Source: Apostichopus japonicus
Taxonomy: Eukaryota; Echinodermata; Holothuroidea; Aspidochirotida; Stichopodidae
Reading direction: 5' to 3'
Assembly (NCBI RefSeq): GCF_037975245.1
Contig: NC_092577.1
Span: forward strand, 29,506,398 to 29,570,397
Length of the DNA stretch: 64,000 bases
The position numbers and the translations under genes are program-made. Below the pieces are notes generated by a model that had not been told where the DNA came from, did no database searches, and saw nothing but the letters and a program-made list of their open reading frames with translations. The first letter of the stretch is position 1. Every line of letters starts with the position of its first letter. This document shows positions 1-15,200 of the stretch, in pieces.

Positions 1-18
1 AAAGGTTGGCAGCTCTGC

Positions 19-22
<4 letters not shown>

Positions 23-49
<27 letters not shown>
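23..49. repeat. (CA)n microsatellite
   Basis: About 13 AC dinucleotides in a row in the NPC1 intron at the left edge. Confidence 0.9.
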
Positions 50-82
50 GAGTCTTCTAGATCAATCATCAAAATGATTTAC

Positions 83-236
83 CTGTAAGGATAGACTTCA
101 AAGTCCTCATTGTCAATCTGTGTTGAATCCTTCAGCATCTTGGTGATGTTAGCGCTGATGTTTTTGGCTCTTGCAATAGCTGCTATGTAATCTGATGAAT
201 TCCTACACACGGTATGATACGACTGGAAATATGAAG
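83..236 (-). CDS. NPC1: NPC1 exon 16: C-terminal luminal domain, last exon in window
   Basis: 154 bp, residues 1045-1095. It reads [20 protein letters not shown], then [15 protein letters not shown] and EDFEVYPY. The YFM-YHTVL-like and FPYS-like family motifs are recognisable. It ends at TACAG|GTAAAT with two bases carried, so at least one more exon lies past the left edge. Confidence 0.94.
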
Positions 237-3200
237 CTGAGACCAAAACAAACAGAGAAACAGTTATCATACAATGAAACACCCATCTCAAATTTTTGGG
301 GAGTTTTAATATTACGCATTCAATATCCACAACGGTTCTGTTTCTGTATAGGATGTATTTTTTCTTAAATCGGTAGTTGTCCTGAGAGATCTCAAGCACA
401 CTAACCCCCTATGCCCCCCCCCCCCCTCCATGAGAGTAAATGACGTGGAACAGACTCATTGCGAGCAATGATCATTATCCGACAATCTCACCTCCGATGA
501 TGGTTTTTGCCTTATCTTCAAAATTGACTGCAGAACCATAGGCAGCTTTACCTCTGTAAGCAAATGAAAATAAAATAAAGATAAAATAAATATAGATAAA
601 TAATATAGATAAAGAGGTTATATGAAGAGAGAGAATTCCCTGCTTGCTTATTGTAAAATCCAATGGTCATTTATTTTGCTTTTAGAACAGGGGTGTTGGG
701 AGGAGGTTGAATGGTGGGGGGGGGAGGGTGGAAGGAGCCTGGCCACCACTTAGATTACCCATTTCACTGGTTGCCTTGGAGACGGTGAGACCGTTCAAGT
801 ACTTTGGTTACTTTCAAAGGGTTCAGAAGTGAACAGATCCTCATTTGAAACCCTCCCCCATGAATGAACATGGGTTTTGTATCAAGCATTCTTTCTTCTC
901 GAGTTCAGGGAATTTACAAATTACAGGATTGTAATTGTTGCACCCCATTCCTACTACTGGGCACCTCCATGACCCCATCCCACGGACAAGAGTGTTCCTC
1001 AGCATGTGACCACTTTCTCAGACAATTCGAGATAATTAAAAGCAAAAAAACCAAAACCTCATTTCCCAAACCGGACTTACTAAAGATTCTGGACAACACA
1101 CTGCACCCTTTCAAGATAACCTGATTAGCTCGGCATAGACTATTCCAAACACCAGTCCCCTTTGGGGATGTCAATGTTTCATGCCCCCCCATTTTTTTTT
1201 TGCCTTTTAAATGTCGGAAATTTTGTCTATAAAGGTTAACAATTTGTAGCAGCCACAGAAACGAAATCTCTAGATAAAAAAACCCACAATTCTCGGGACA
1301 AAAGGTTGGAAACCTGAAAAGTTATAAATCTGCCGGGTTTAAAAAGACTTTAAACTTACCCCTTGGAGCACTTGATACAAGGAATGTCTTCTAGGAAAAA
1401 AGGCAGGAATTCTACAAATTCTGCCGGGGTCGCTCGACTTGTACTATTTCTACAGGCCACGCAGGTGCTGTTGTCCACGAGGGAGGGGCAGAAAGTATCG
1501 GTCCCGTTGTATAATCGACAGCAGGATTTTGAAGAGTCCCCGGATTTGGACCAGTCGAAGTAATCGTCCAACCAGGAACCTGCTGGCTCCGCTATATGTT
1601 GGCTGATGAAGAATAATAAAGGAAAATCATGATAAGGATAAAAAAGTGGAATTATAAACGCTGACCAAGAATTTCAATCTAGGCGACAGTTTATTTCATC
1701 AGATATAAATGGGAGAGAGATTTGACTGGTGCAAGGGCCGATTCCATCGAGATTTGACATTTGGTGTAGCTGATGTCAAGTGTTCACCGTGAGAGTCCTG
1801 GGAGGTACAAAGATAGGGTGTGATCCCTACTGATGCTACAGATGGTTCCGATTTTTCTCAAAAATTTTCAAATCTTTACCCTTTTTTAAAAAAGTCACTC
1901 GAAGGATAAGATTGATTGAACGATTAGCAATGCTAACTTTCTCAATCTTAACGATTGAGATAAAGATCGAAAAAATTAGCGGTGTCAAATAGACGACTTG
2001 TTAATGAATCAACGATTGTTTAAGTAACCCACTTCGTTAACCCATCATCAACTGGTGACTATCACAACAAAGGGAGACAATAAAGAGAAAAAGACAATAG
2101 AAGATTATTTCCCATCAACTGGTGACTATCACAACAAAGGGAGACAACAAAGAGCCAAAAGACAATGGAAGATTATTTCACTTACTATCCTGGTTCCCTA
2201 GAGGCGAGGAATATCTGAGCGGAGAGAGAGTCCACGTTGCAACCGGCCGTACCGCAGAGTTTATTCTGGTTTTCGATGGTTGAATAGTTGTAGCCGCCCT
2301 TGACCACGAAATAGACAGGTGGCCCCACGTTGAGGTAGTTCAGCTCCATATCGAAATAGTCCAGCATGTACGAACCCTACGAAAAAAATGTAAAACCGAC
2401 AAGATTAGAATCGGAGTAAAAGAGAACAGGGGAGACAGACAGACATACATGATACAAGCAAATAATAAGACAGTAGTCGTTTAACACAAGCTTTGTATGG
2501 ATGCATACGATTTCATTTCATCTTGACAACCTCTCCTTTAATCAAGCTTCAATACTAGTGTACTATGTACTAGTACTATGTGCTAGTGTGCTATGTACTA
2601 GTGTGCTATGCACTAGTGTGCTATGTACTAGTACTATGTGCTAGTGTGCTATGTACTAGTGTGCTATGCACTAGTGTGCTATGTAATAGTACTATGTAAG
2701 AAGGTGCTATGTACTAGTGTACTATTTACTTGTGTGCTATGTACGAGTGTGCTATGTACTAATCAAGTATCCCATATCCCTAAGTGACTACTTCTTACAC
2801 AAATCACTATTTCAACATTTCTCTCTCTCTCGCTCTCTCTTGGAATCTTTACTTTTTCTGCTTCTGCAAGGCAAAAACCTATATACTATTCTTCTTTGTC
2901 GTCTTTTTTTATTCTTTTCTCTATTTTTTATTCTTTTCTCAATTTTGTTTCTTCGGTGTTCACGACAACAACACAAGACGAATGAATACATAAAATTCAT
3001 CTGATTTTTTCGACACCCAGCCTTTCCATTCTAGTCCTCCTCACACAATCTTTTTCAAAACAAATTAAGATCATCTTACCTTTGGCATGGACAGTCTTTG
3101 GTCTAGACCGATGCTCAACTTAGGGAGGAATGTGATGGACATGCAAAATACAAAAGAGAAGACCACCATCTGTTGGAAGAGGAGAGAAGAAGATTGAAGA

Positions 3201-6200
3201 AAGTTGTTAGACTACATAGCAAAAATATCGTAGCTTTAGTGGGTTGTGGGTATAAACCGATTAGTGAAAGTAAGGCTGCCTATTGGCTGACTTTGGTAAC
3301 ATCCACTAATAACTTAAAGGGTGTGAAGACTCGCGCAAAAAGAAACGTCTAATGCCAGTAATCTGACCTAGTTTCGAATGAGGTGTAACAGAAGTGTTAG
3401 ACACCACCGTCGATCCCAGAAATTACACACACACAGCTTGCTACCATCGGTAAGTAGACACTAGTGTACAGTCAGTACATACAGCTGCGGTCAATACCCA
3501 TAACACAGTGTAAAAACAACTCAGCGATGGAGCGACACGAACAAATCGTCACTTCCAAGCAACGGAAAGTTAACTGTTTCAGATGACTGCACGCGGTTTG
3601 GGGCGAGTCTTCAATGCCTTTAATAAACCTTTACAGAACTAATATGGAAGCAAACGGTCACAAGAATCCCCTTATTTACACACCCTGCCACCAAGGTTTG
3701 CAAAGGATGAGATAGAGCCCTACATTAAATCTGTGGGCCACAATTTTCTGTACTGCATTAAACAGCTTAACACACTGTCAAAATATAAATTTAAAAAAAC
3801 AGCCTTTTTCAGTTTGATTCTTCACCAGTATTATTATATTTAACAAAAACTCACCACAAACCATCTGACTATTTTATTCAATAAAATTGGCGCATATATA
3901 TTCTCCACAAATTGTTGTAGTAGACCCTGACCGACTGGAACCTGGCCCGCTTTCTTATCTTGGAAGCAACATAGGATTTCGTAGCGGTTTTTCTGTGAAC
4001 AAGAAGAAAGAAATAGTTCAAAAGTCAGTTTCTATACAGAAGCTCAACAAGGAGTTTCCCATTGCAACCACAGGTATTGGAAATTCCTGCAGATTTTTGT
4101 ATTTTACAAACCCTTTCATAATGCTGTGGGTATCAGTGTATTAGTGCTATTGTTTTTATGCCGTTTAGCTGTTGCATCTGTATGCGTGTTAGTATGTATG
4201 TGTCAAAATATCAATGATCTAAAACCCTAATTCTAAAATACTAAAAATAAAACAAACTTAAATCCTAAATACTAATCCTAGCCTCTTAATACCGTCACAG
4301 ATCATGCATGCTCAATAAGACTTTATGATTCATTGATAAAAGTTATAACTTTCCAGTTTGTAAAACATGGGTTCTCAATAGGTGGCCTGCAGGCCACTCT
4401 TTGGTCAGCGATAAATTTCACTCTGGCCTGCATAGAGACAAGGAAGTCCACCATCTTGTAGTACTATGTACTAGTGTGCTATGTACTAGTGTGCTATGTA
4501 CTAATGTGCTATGTACTAGTGTGATATGTACTAGTGTGCTATGTACTAGTTTGCTATGTACTAGTACTATGTACTAGTGTGCTATAGATGTACTAGTGTG
4601 CTATGTACAAGTGTACTATGTACTAGTGTGCTATAGATGTACATGTGTGCTATGTACTAGTACTATGTACTAGTGTGCTATAGATGTACTAGTGTGCTAT
4701 GTACGAGTGTGCTATGTACTAGTGTGCTATGTACTAGTGTGCTATGTACGAGTGTGCTATGTACTAGTGTGCTATGTACTAGCGTGCTATGTACGAGTGT
4801 GCTATGTACATGTGTGCTATGTACTAGTACTATGTACTAGTGTGCTATAGATGTACTAGTGTGCTATGTACGAGTGTGCTATGTACTAGTGTGCTACGTA
4901 CCAGTGTACAATGTACTAGTGTGCTATGTACTAGTGTGCTATGTACTAGTGTGCTATGTATTAATGTGCTATGTACTAGTGTGCTACGTACCAGTGTACA
5001 ATGTACTAGTGTGCTATGTACTAGTGTGATATGTACTAGTGTGCTATGTACTAGTACTATGTACTAGTGTGCTATAGATGTACTAGTGTGCTATGTACGA
5101 GTGTGCTATGTACTAGTGTGCTATGTACGAGTGTGCTATGTACTAGTGTGCTATGTACTAGCGTGCTATGTATGAGTGTGCTATGTACTAGTGTGCTATG
5201 TACTAGTACTATGTACTAGTGTGATATGTACTAGTGTGCTATGTACTAGTACTATGTACTAGTGTGCTATAGATGTACTAGTGTGCTATGTACGAGTGTG
5301 CTATGTACTAGTGTGCTATGTACGAGTGTGCTATGTACTAGTGTGCTATGTACTAGCGTGCTATGTACTAGTGTGCTATGTACTAGTGTGCTATGTACTA
5401 GTGTGCTATGTACTAGTGTGCTATGTACTAGTATTATGTACTAGTGTGCTATGTACTAGTACTATGTATTAGTGTGCTATGTACAAGTGTGCTATGTACT
5501 AGTGTGCTATGTACTAGTATTATGTACTAGTGTGCTATGTCCTTGTGTGCTGTACTATGTAAGAGTGTGCTATGTACTATGTACTAGTGTGCTATGTACT
5601 ATGTACCAGTGTGCTATATACTAGTATACTATGTACTAGTGTGCTATATGTACTAGTACTATGTCAGAAGGTGCTATGTACTAGTGTGCTATGTACTAGT
5701 GTGCTATGTACTAGTGTGCTATGTACTAGTATGCTATGTACGAGTGTGCTATGTACTAGCGTGCTATGTATGAGTGTGTAATGTACTATTGTGCTATGTA
5801 CATAAAGAAATACTTTTGAAATGAAGTTTCTAAATGAAGTTTTAGATCCTTCTTTTGTTTAATAATGAGTTAGATGGGATTTAACTCAATTGTTGAACTG
5901 AATGTGGAAACGATTTCACTCTCGCCTCTTTTGAATACACAAGTTTTTTAAACATGAGTAAAATGGATTTCATAAATTTTTTCGAAACTGGGAGGGTGAA
6001 ACATTAGCCAGGTGAAACGGAAGAGTTTATTTACCTCCTGTCTCAGCGAATCAAGCGTCAATAGAGCCACGAAACAAGTTATTTGTAGCAAAAAATTGAT
6101 GAAAACAGCTGTAGCGGCATATAAAGAAAATGCTTTCACAGCAGGCATGTTGGACAAGGCACCTGAAACAGAGAGAAGAGGATAACAAACGAATAACAAC

Positions 6201-9200
6201 ATGAAAAAATCAACTGTGAAAAATAAATTAGGCAAATCACATTGGACCAGAGACTACCAGACTTGGATCAAACAATGAATCAAATTTCACCTAAAACATA
6301 GTTGTTTTGCTAATGCACAAAAAAAAAAAAAATTGGGCAAAAGTATAAACTAAAAGCACAAAAATGGAGTCAATTTGTTAAATAGGTTGTGGAAGATGAA
6401 TTTTTCTGAGGTATGAGACTAATAAATGAAAAGCTATTCATGTCACCACTGTCAAATACACACACAGGCCTATGGCAAAACACCATGAAATGATCGAACC
6501 ACACAAAAATGTAATACCGTCAGTCTCTCTGATCAAAGGTTTTTCAAAGTCGCATTATGACAAGAATCTGTGAGTAACTGTATGCTGTCATATTTTATTG
6601 CTTTTAATAATTATTGTCAAGTTATTTATTTGTGTAATTCTTAGGATGCAATATTTTTAGACTGTCATATTTTTAAGCTCTAATATTTTTAAGTTTAATA
6701 TCTAAAGTCTAAATAAAAGTCTAATATTTTATGCTATTCTGTGAAGTGCTTTAGGATCATTCTTTTAATGTAAAGCGCTATATAAGAATAAATTATTATT
6801 TTTTGTTATTATTAACGATTCCGGGGACCGCTGTGAACGAGGAGAGCAAAATACTTAAGAGTAACTTACCGAGGGAGAATGCAACCGATTCGGATGAGCT
6901 AGTTAAGAGCATGCTGGGTCCGACTTCACCGAGGACTCTGGCCATGTGAGTGATTCTAGCTTCCCCCTCCTTATGTTCTCTCTGGATATTATAAAACAAA
7001 CATAAACATAAATTAAATAATCCATCTGTAATATACTAAATCAAACCTCCCAAGAATTATCAATTTCTGCAACAACAAAAATAGCAACAACAAAAACAAC
7101 AACATTTGTAGTTGTGTTCTTGAAATTTTGTTCTTGAAAGATTACCAGCACGGATTCACATTTCATAAATACTGGTTATAAAATGTTACAATGGCTCATG
7201 TTGAGCACATGTCAAGCACATGTTATACACATGTCTTATGCATGCTATACACATGTATTATACATGCTATATATATATACATATGTTGTACTAGATGAAG
7301 ATAAATCTAAAACAACAAACCTGATAGGTCTGGACGAGAATGAAAATGTTGTCAACGCCGACTGCGAGAACGAGGAACGGGACCACCTCGATGACGATCA
7401 GGGTTGCCGGGACGCCGCAGTAACTGAGGGCGCCAACGGCGGAGGCCACCGAACAGAATACAATCACCACTCCGGAGAGGCCGAGCATGATCTTGGTGTC
7501 GATCTGAGGAAAAGGCAAGAGGAGCGATCAACACATCGTACAGGGCCGACTGGTCAAGGCAGTCGATAATAAATGTGGAAATCTTAGCCGCAGAAATGTC
7601 ACGACTGATCTGTAAATTTTGATCAAAAAACAGACAAAACAACAGAAAGAGAACAGGGATGGCTATGGGAAATGGTTTCCAGCAGAATTTTTTTTTTTTA
7701 AATAACACTTTTTCTGGTTCATAAGAAAATCTGAATTGCCAAGGAAGAAATTAAACCTTGGTTTTTAAAGAAAAAATATTTAAACTACACTGACACTAAA
7801 CTGCATCATTCTTAGACTTGCTTCAAGTCCAATATTAGGTACACTGGAAAGAAATGAGAAAATTTAACAGTTTCCTGTTTACCTCTGAGAGAAATTTTGT
7901 TCATGCTTTACGCAGCTTACATAAAATATGGAAATTAATTCATCCAAATGTGAGATGGAATGTCCGCTCTCTACTTACAAGGAGACGACTGCACGAGAAG
8001 AACTGTCCGAGAGCGATGCTGACGTATCCAAACATGACCAGGTAGCTGAGAGCAATGGTGTATATATCAGTGGTGCTCTCCCTCTGTATCTCATCCTGAA
8101 CTGATCTCTATGACAACGAAAAGATGACACAAGACGGTTTATATTAAAATATTAAAAAAAATAATCTGATTTCCTGTTCCCGTATACTGACTGACACTTT
8201 TCTTTCACTTGTTAGGGTAAATCTGTTCCTGAAATAATTCTGATCACTTTTCCTACAAACTTTTTACAAGTTTTCATACTTTTACTGCCTACAACCCCTA
8301 TCTATCTGCCCCCTTCCCCACCCCACTCTTTTCAAAGCAAAGTGAAAACTGCAGATAGTTCATTCTGGCCTTTTCTATGATTTACTACAAGACAAACATA
8401 TACAGTATATATACATTAAATTGTGTACTGTGAACATATGAGCTTTAATGCTATACTACTGACATTAAATGCATATAAATGTGAACATTGCAACATCTAA
8501 TTAGCATATCAGAATTCATGGAACTGAATATTCATCATAATATATTTGCATTTAAATGAGGACAACGACCTACTACTCTCATTATGATTCTGTTGTTGGA
8601 CTTTATTTCTCATTTTGAATCAGAATTTAAACTCAATCTGCTCTGCAATTTGTATTGACTGTCCTACAGTAATCTACTATTACTATAATTAACTCAAAAA
8701 CTGAAGGAATGGAACAGGTTTCTGATAACATTTGATTCCATCACAAATGTGTCACCTAGGTGGAGACTTGCAACGTTTCTAAACCGAAAAATAGCCTGAT
8801 TATATTAAAATTTCTGTGGGACTGTAATGCATCGAGGATCATAAGAAACTGACTAATTGTGAATACAACCTCTATTCATTTATAGAGTATGACAATGAAA
8901 ACAAAATGAAATGGTATCCAGGCCGACCACCACAGATAAAAGACACATATTTATAGAAGAAATGATATCAATCAGCATTCTGCAACGTTAATGAATACAA
9001 CTTTGTTTGTTTTTGCTAATGAGGTTAAGGCCTTAATTAAGCTTAATAATTGGGAATAAAATCTCTATTCATTTATAGAGAATGACAATGAAAAACAAAA
9101 CCAAATGGTATCCAAGCCAACCACCACAGATAAAAGACACATATTTATAGAAGAAATGATATCAATCAGCATTCTGCAACGCTAATGAATACAACTTTGT

Positions 9201-12200
9201 TTGTTTTTGCTAATGAGGTTAAGGCCTTAATTAAGCTTAATAATTGGGAATAAAATCTCTATTCATTTATAGAGAATGACCATGAAAAACAAGAGCATCA
9301 ATGACGCAGTATCTCAATACTGGAAGTTTTAATTTTGATTCCTAATTTCAAATCTTTGCTCTGTCTCTACAATTATCAATATATGCCACTCGATGATACT
9401 ATCTGAGCATCCGGATGCGCGGATGCTTAGTCTCACCCCAGTACGTATGTGAGTATAAAATGTCAAAGTCCCAGTTCTTTCTTTTTGAGTGGATGCGCGG
9501 ATGCGTGGATGCGGAGTGTCCTTTCCTAGTACTTCTGTGGAGGAATTTTAGAGGGCGTCACACATGTACGGATGCCTTTTAAGAACGACACACTATTGAT
9601 GTGGAATATCTTCGTACATACGGGACTTTCAGTATTGGAAATACGTGACGGTATATGTCGAAACTTTTCGAAAATTGTAAGTCCATTCCTGGTACTCCCG
9701 GGGTGGATGCGCGGATGCGGAGTCAAAATGAAATACGTGATGGTATATCGTATATGATGGAATTTTAGAGGGCGTCCTACGTGTACGAACATGTACAGAC
9801 ACACCGAGCATCCGCGCATCCGGATGCTGGGAAGAGTTAATGAATGGCCCTGTATTCTATAATTGTACCAAACAAACTTATCATGGCCCTTGCTCTGAAA
9901 AGCTACCTGAACACCAGTACTATCCTTAAATGGATGTTACAAAAACGAAGGCCTAATATAAATTAAATGCACTACGTAGAATTCAGCGGTACAAAATGTG
10001 TATATGTAATTAGAATGCAATAGACTACACCTGGCGTACCTAACTACAGTAGAGAAAATTGGTCGCGAGGGTAGCCATTTTCGTATATCTAACATGTAGC
10101 TGCCATGAGTCATAGCCAATCTGCTACAAAACAGACTTGGGGGCGGGGCTTAAACATCAAAAACGGACCTTTTTACTAAAAGTAGGGGCGGCAGCTCAGT
10201 GTTGTTTTAAGAAAGAAAAATCATTTAAACATCAAATAAAGCAAATAAAAGCCATAAAATGTCATGTACAGCTGGTAAAATTCTTATTAATACCTACCTG
10301 TAAACAACAAATGAAAGTTTAAAATGTTAATAAAATATATAATATATAGGACCCTATCTTAGACGATACCACTGTTGAAAGACAATTCTATTCTATTCTC
10401 TTTCATTAAACATAAGTTTTGGAGCGTGTGCAAAAATGGGTTGTTTCGACTGTATTTCAGTCCAAATTGGCCCGATTTGGTCATAAATCGGTGAAAAAGT
10501 CATAGAATGAGATAAAATTCTCGAATAAAAAATAGTAACTTTTGTTTGCCTATATGATATATGCTTGCTCTGAAAATTCCAGAGAAAAAGAACTTTATAT
10601 GAAGACGCTGAAAAATTTTTAAGAAAAGAGAGAGTCCCACTTACTGTTACAATATCTCTATACATGTAATGTATTGAGATAAAAAAACGTAATGGTATCC
10701 AGGCCAACCGCCACAGATAAAATTCATGAATTTATAGAAGAAATGATATCAATCAGCATTCTGCAATGTTAATGAATACAAGTTGGTTTGTTTTTTCTAA
10801 TGAAGTTAAGGCCTTATTAAGCTGAATATTGGGAATAAAATCTCTATTCATTTATATAGTGTATGACAATGAAAAACAAAACCAAATGGTATCCAAGCCG
10901 ACCACCACAGATAAAAGTCACGTATTTATAGAAAAATGATATCAATCAGCATTCTGCAACGTTAATGAATACAACTTTGTTTGTTTTTTCTAATGAAGTT
11001 AAGGCCTTATTAAGCTGAATAATTGGGAATAAAACCTCTATTCATTTATATAGTGTATGACAATGAAAAACAAAACCAAATGGTATCCAGGCCGACCACC
11101 ACAGATAAAAGTCACGTATTTATAGAAAAATGATATCAATCAGCATTCTGCAACGTTAATGAATACAACTTTGTTTGTTTTTTCTAATGAGGTTAAGGCC
11201 TTATTAAGCTGAATAATTGGGAATAAAACCTCTATTCATTTATAGAGAATGACAATGAAAAACAAAATGGAATGGTATCCAGGCCAACCGCCACAGATAA
11301 AATTCATGTATTTATAGAAGAAATGATATCAATCAGCATTCTGCAATGTTAATGAATACAAGTTGGTTTGTTTTTTCTAATGAAGTTAAGGCCTTAATTT
11401 AGCTCAATTACTGGGAATAAAATCTTTATTCATTTATATAGTGTATGACAATGAAAAACAAAATGAAATGGTATCCAGGCCGACCACCACAGATAAAATT
11501 CATGTATTTATAGAAGAAATGATATCAAACAGCATTCTGCAATGGTAATGAATACAAGTTTGTTTGTTTTTTCTAATGAGGTTTAGGCTTCTATTACTGT
11601 ATTTCCTGCATTTCCTTGTGAAATAAGGATATATAAATTGAATTTACCTCAGGTTAAACAAAGAAGGGACAGAAGACTAATACTTTGTACTTGTATTGTA
11701 AAATTCAGCAGTGCACAAACAAATCCAATTTGCAGTTTGACCTTCCGAACAGACTAATAAACAACCACACGTAGCCCTTTTGAGGTTTTCAAATGTAAAT
11801 AGTAAACAATTAACACTTAAAAATCCTTTTACAGCACAAAAAAAATCCTGCAAAATTTGAACAATAAGTCCCCTTACAATCACCTAAACTAGGTTACAAG
11901 GAGGAATGTAAAATGATGTGGATTAAATGAAATTAATGAACAGTGTGTGTCAATAAGAAATGCTACTGCAGCAGCCGCAAGATCCTGCTCAGCTAAGATG
12001 AATCAATATCAGACAACAGGGATTGTCTCTGAACACCTGCTGTGTCTATATACTATGTGAAACTGTGGAGCAGAATAGATCACAGAAGATGTTCTATGCA
12101 GCCTGACTGCAGCCCCCTCAGCATCCTACTTCAGGCACAGTGCCTTAACTGTGTTCAATAGTAAATCAATTTGTTATATCTACATAGTTAAAAACACTGT

Positions 12201-15200
12201 GTAATCCAACATGCTACAATAACACATGCACATGCAATAACACATGCACAATAACTGAAGACAAATTGCATACATATATGTCTAGACTTCTACTGTGGTT
12301 CAGTACTGCCTGTACAGGATGAGTATGCAATGATACATCAAGCATCACACCATAATGTGTCCATTCTTGGGAACTACAAACAATTTAGGTTAAATTTTGT
12401 TCTTCTTATGTCCATGAGAAAGTGCAGAACTCCATTCTACAAGACCATCTACAGTAGGGAAGGATAGGATAGGAAAGGATAGGATAAGATAGGGAATGGT
12501 AAGATAGGATAGAATATAGGGAAAGGTAGGGTAGGGAAGGATATGGTATGATAGGGAAGTATAGGGAATGATAGGGCAGGGAATGGTAAAGATAGGATAG
12601 GATATAGGGAAAGGTAGGCTCGGGAAGGATAGGATAGGGAAGGATAGGGCAGGGAAGGATAGGGCAGGGAAGGATAGGGCAGGGAAGGATAGGGAAAGGT
12701 AAGATAGGATATAGGGAAAGGTAGGCAAGGGAAGGATAGGGTAGAATAGGGAAGGGTAGGGAAAGGTAAGAGAGGATAGGATTTAGGGAAGGTAGGGTAG
12801 GATATAGGGAAAGGTAGGGTTTGACAGTCTAACAACCTTTGCTCTCAGAATCTATGCAATGTAATGTTACAACAACACCTTCATATACATAAATGTATCG
12901 ACAATCATATAAAAAAAAAATGGTTAGAGAGCTCTGTTCCCTTTTTCTGTGACATCTGTTTTGTTACTTTGAATCTGAAACTGCTACTTTATTCTTCCAA
13001 AGGAGAAAGAGGAAGTGTAACTGTATCGAGGGCAACGTCGGAATGAAGTTCAGTAGAATGCATCACCATTCTTTCCAGCTGCATTTACATGCTTGGAAAA
13101 TGTGTGACATTTCAATCAAAAATAGGGGAATTAAAACAACAATAAAAACTACTCAATAAAGGGGAAGTATTTGTTAACAAAAGAAAAGGGAAAAAAAAGC
13201 CACAAAAAGAAATTTGAAGAGTGACGCGATTTTGAATGCTAAAAACCCTTTGTTACTGCCTTCTATGCAATTCCCTGTTCTTATTAATAGGCAATCCACT
13301 TTCTTATTACTTCCCCATAAATCTATTTCAAACAAAGCTAATAAGGAAGATACTTGAACAATGGTTTCATTTAATTAACCATTGAACACAGTCTTGCAAC
13401 ATATTGTATCAATACAAACTGACTACTGTATCCAACTTTATGAAATATTACTTGTCGAGGGACTTTTCCTGACGACGAGTATTCCGCTTGCGAAATTGGT
13501 TCAAAACCCTCTCAAATGGCATGATGTGGTAAGTTGAAAGTGGAACTGTATTGAGTATTTTTTTTTCATCTTGTAAAAGCCTACAGAATGTTTATATATA
13601 GTTCATAATTCCGTGTGATTGGTCAGTTTTAAATTTATTGTGTTCTATAGTGATTTGAATGTGACTACTCTAAATTCATTTCCTTGCGCTTGACAAGTAT
13701 TGTTTAGTCCTTTTGTCATTTATAGCTCATCTAATTGTCTGAACAAATTGAGGCCAGCTGGCAGTTTTGTCTTTAAATAGTAATAAACTTCCTTCCCTTA
13801 CCAGACACAAGTCACTGACCCCTCCCCCCCCCATCAACCATCCCGTTACCCTTGGGTAGAGTGTCCACAAGTACAAAACATACAACAGATTCTGTTAATA
13901 CGATCATGTGGTGTCCTGATGACAGAAACAGCTTTGTTACCAATTTGAAGGGCTATTCAACCCAGGACTTTGAACTTTGTCATGTGAGTTAAATTTACAA
14001 ACACATCAATGCTGATTATTTTTTTTTTTAGGAGAGATGAAGGCCTCCAAAAACAGTCAAAAATGATTCCTGTGATGTTCAGAGACAATAAACAGATATT
14101 TTTGGAACTGAAGGACTTCATCATTCACCACTTTTGGGAGTAGAAATCAAACTAACAAATTGTTAGACAGTTTGCTCTTCATGGGTAATATGAAACTAGA
14201 GCAATATATATTTTCTTTCTATTGCATCTCAACCGATGTTAAAAAGTGAATTCCATTGTTCTGGAGCATTCAAAATATGGAAGTTCTGGATCAGAATCTA
14301 ACAGAAAGTGAGAGCAATTTAGGATATAGTCTGTGAGATGACATTATTAATTACAGAGGCCATTGTTCAACAGGTGACAGTTAGTTGAGAGGTAAAACTG
14401 TTTTATTATGGGACATACTGAAAGTTAGGTTTCAATGTGGGGAAGGCAGAGGTGGGAGATGGGGGGGTCTGAGGTGGATGGGTAATGGTGAAGTTATCTG
14501 TCAAAAGTTCATCAACAGACTTTGATTCTGAACGAGTTTTACAAAGACATGTTTTCACTTGGGGAATCCATGTTAGTCAGCTGTCACATGTGTTTTCAAC
14601 TAATAGACTCTGAAAATTTAAGATGTGTTTGGGTAGTTGAACCCATATTGCTATAAAGCCAGTTAGTATGGAGGAGGGAGGGGGGATAGTTTAACCCATA
14701 TTGCTATAAAGCTAGTTATTATCAATGGGGGAGGGGGGGGAGTAGTTTAACCCATATTGCATAAAGCTAGTTATTATCGATTGGGGGGAGGGGAAGGGGA
14801 TAGTTTAACCCATGTTGCTATCAGCTAGTAGAAAAATCAATTCATAGAAGAGTAGAAGTGGTGTAGCAAATTTTAGAACAGGCTGGCAAAATAGCAGAAA
14901 GAATGGTTAGAGAATTGAGAAACAAATACCAATATTGATGAGGAAAGAAATATGGAACAGTACGACAAACAGGCTGAAGGAAATAGCCGATTGGTTTACG
15001 ACTCCAGTTCTTGACCTAAAAATTGAGTACTTCGGCCACTTCGTTCATCTGCTGGGTGTTCCACGTGCCACTACAACATTCCATGCAACTGGAGATGACC
15101 TCCAAACCATTTGATATTATTCTGATATTTTTGTGTATATAAATATGTATGAATATCATGAACTCAATACTAAAGTTGGAAACTAAAATCAGTTACAGGG

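Noticed and set aside
4840-5781. Open frames coding for repeated CTSVL or CYVLV
   Set aside because: They are produced by the 15-bp minisatellite, whose length is a multiple of three; no start context, splice sites or homology.
4459-5802. CRISPR-like array
   Set aside because: The repeats are contiguous with no unique spacers and lie in an animal intron.
12390-12835. Pro/Ser/Tyr-rich minus-strand open frames
   Set aside because: Low-complexity translation of the GGATA-type satellite.
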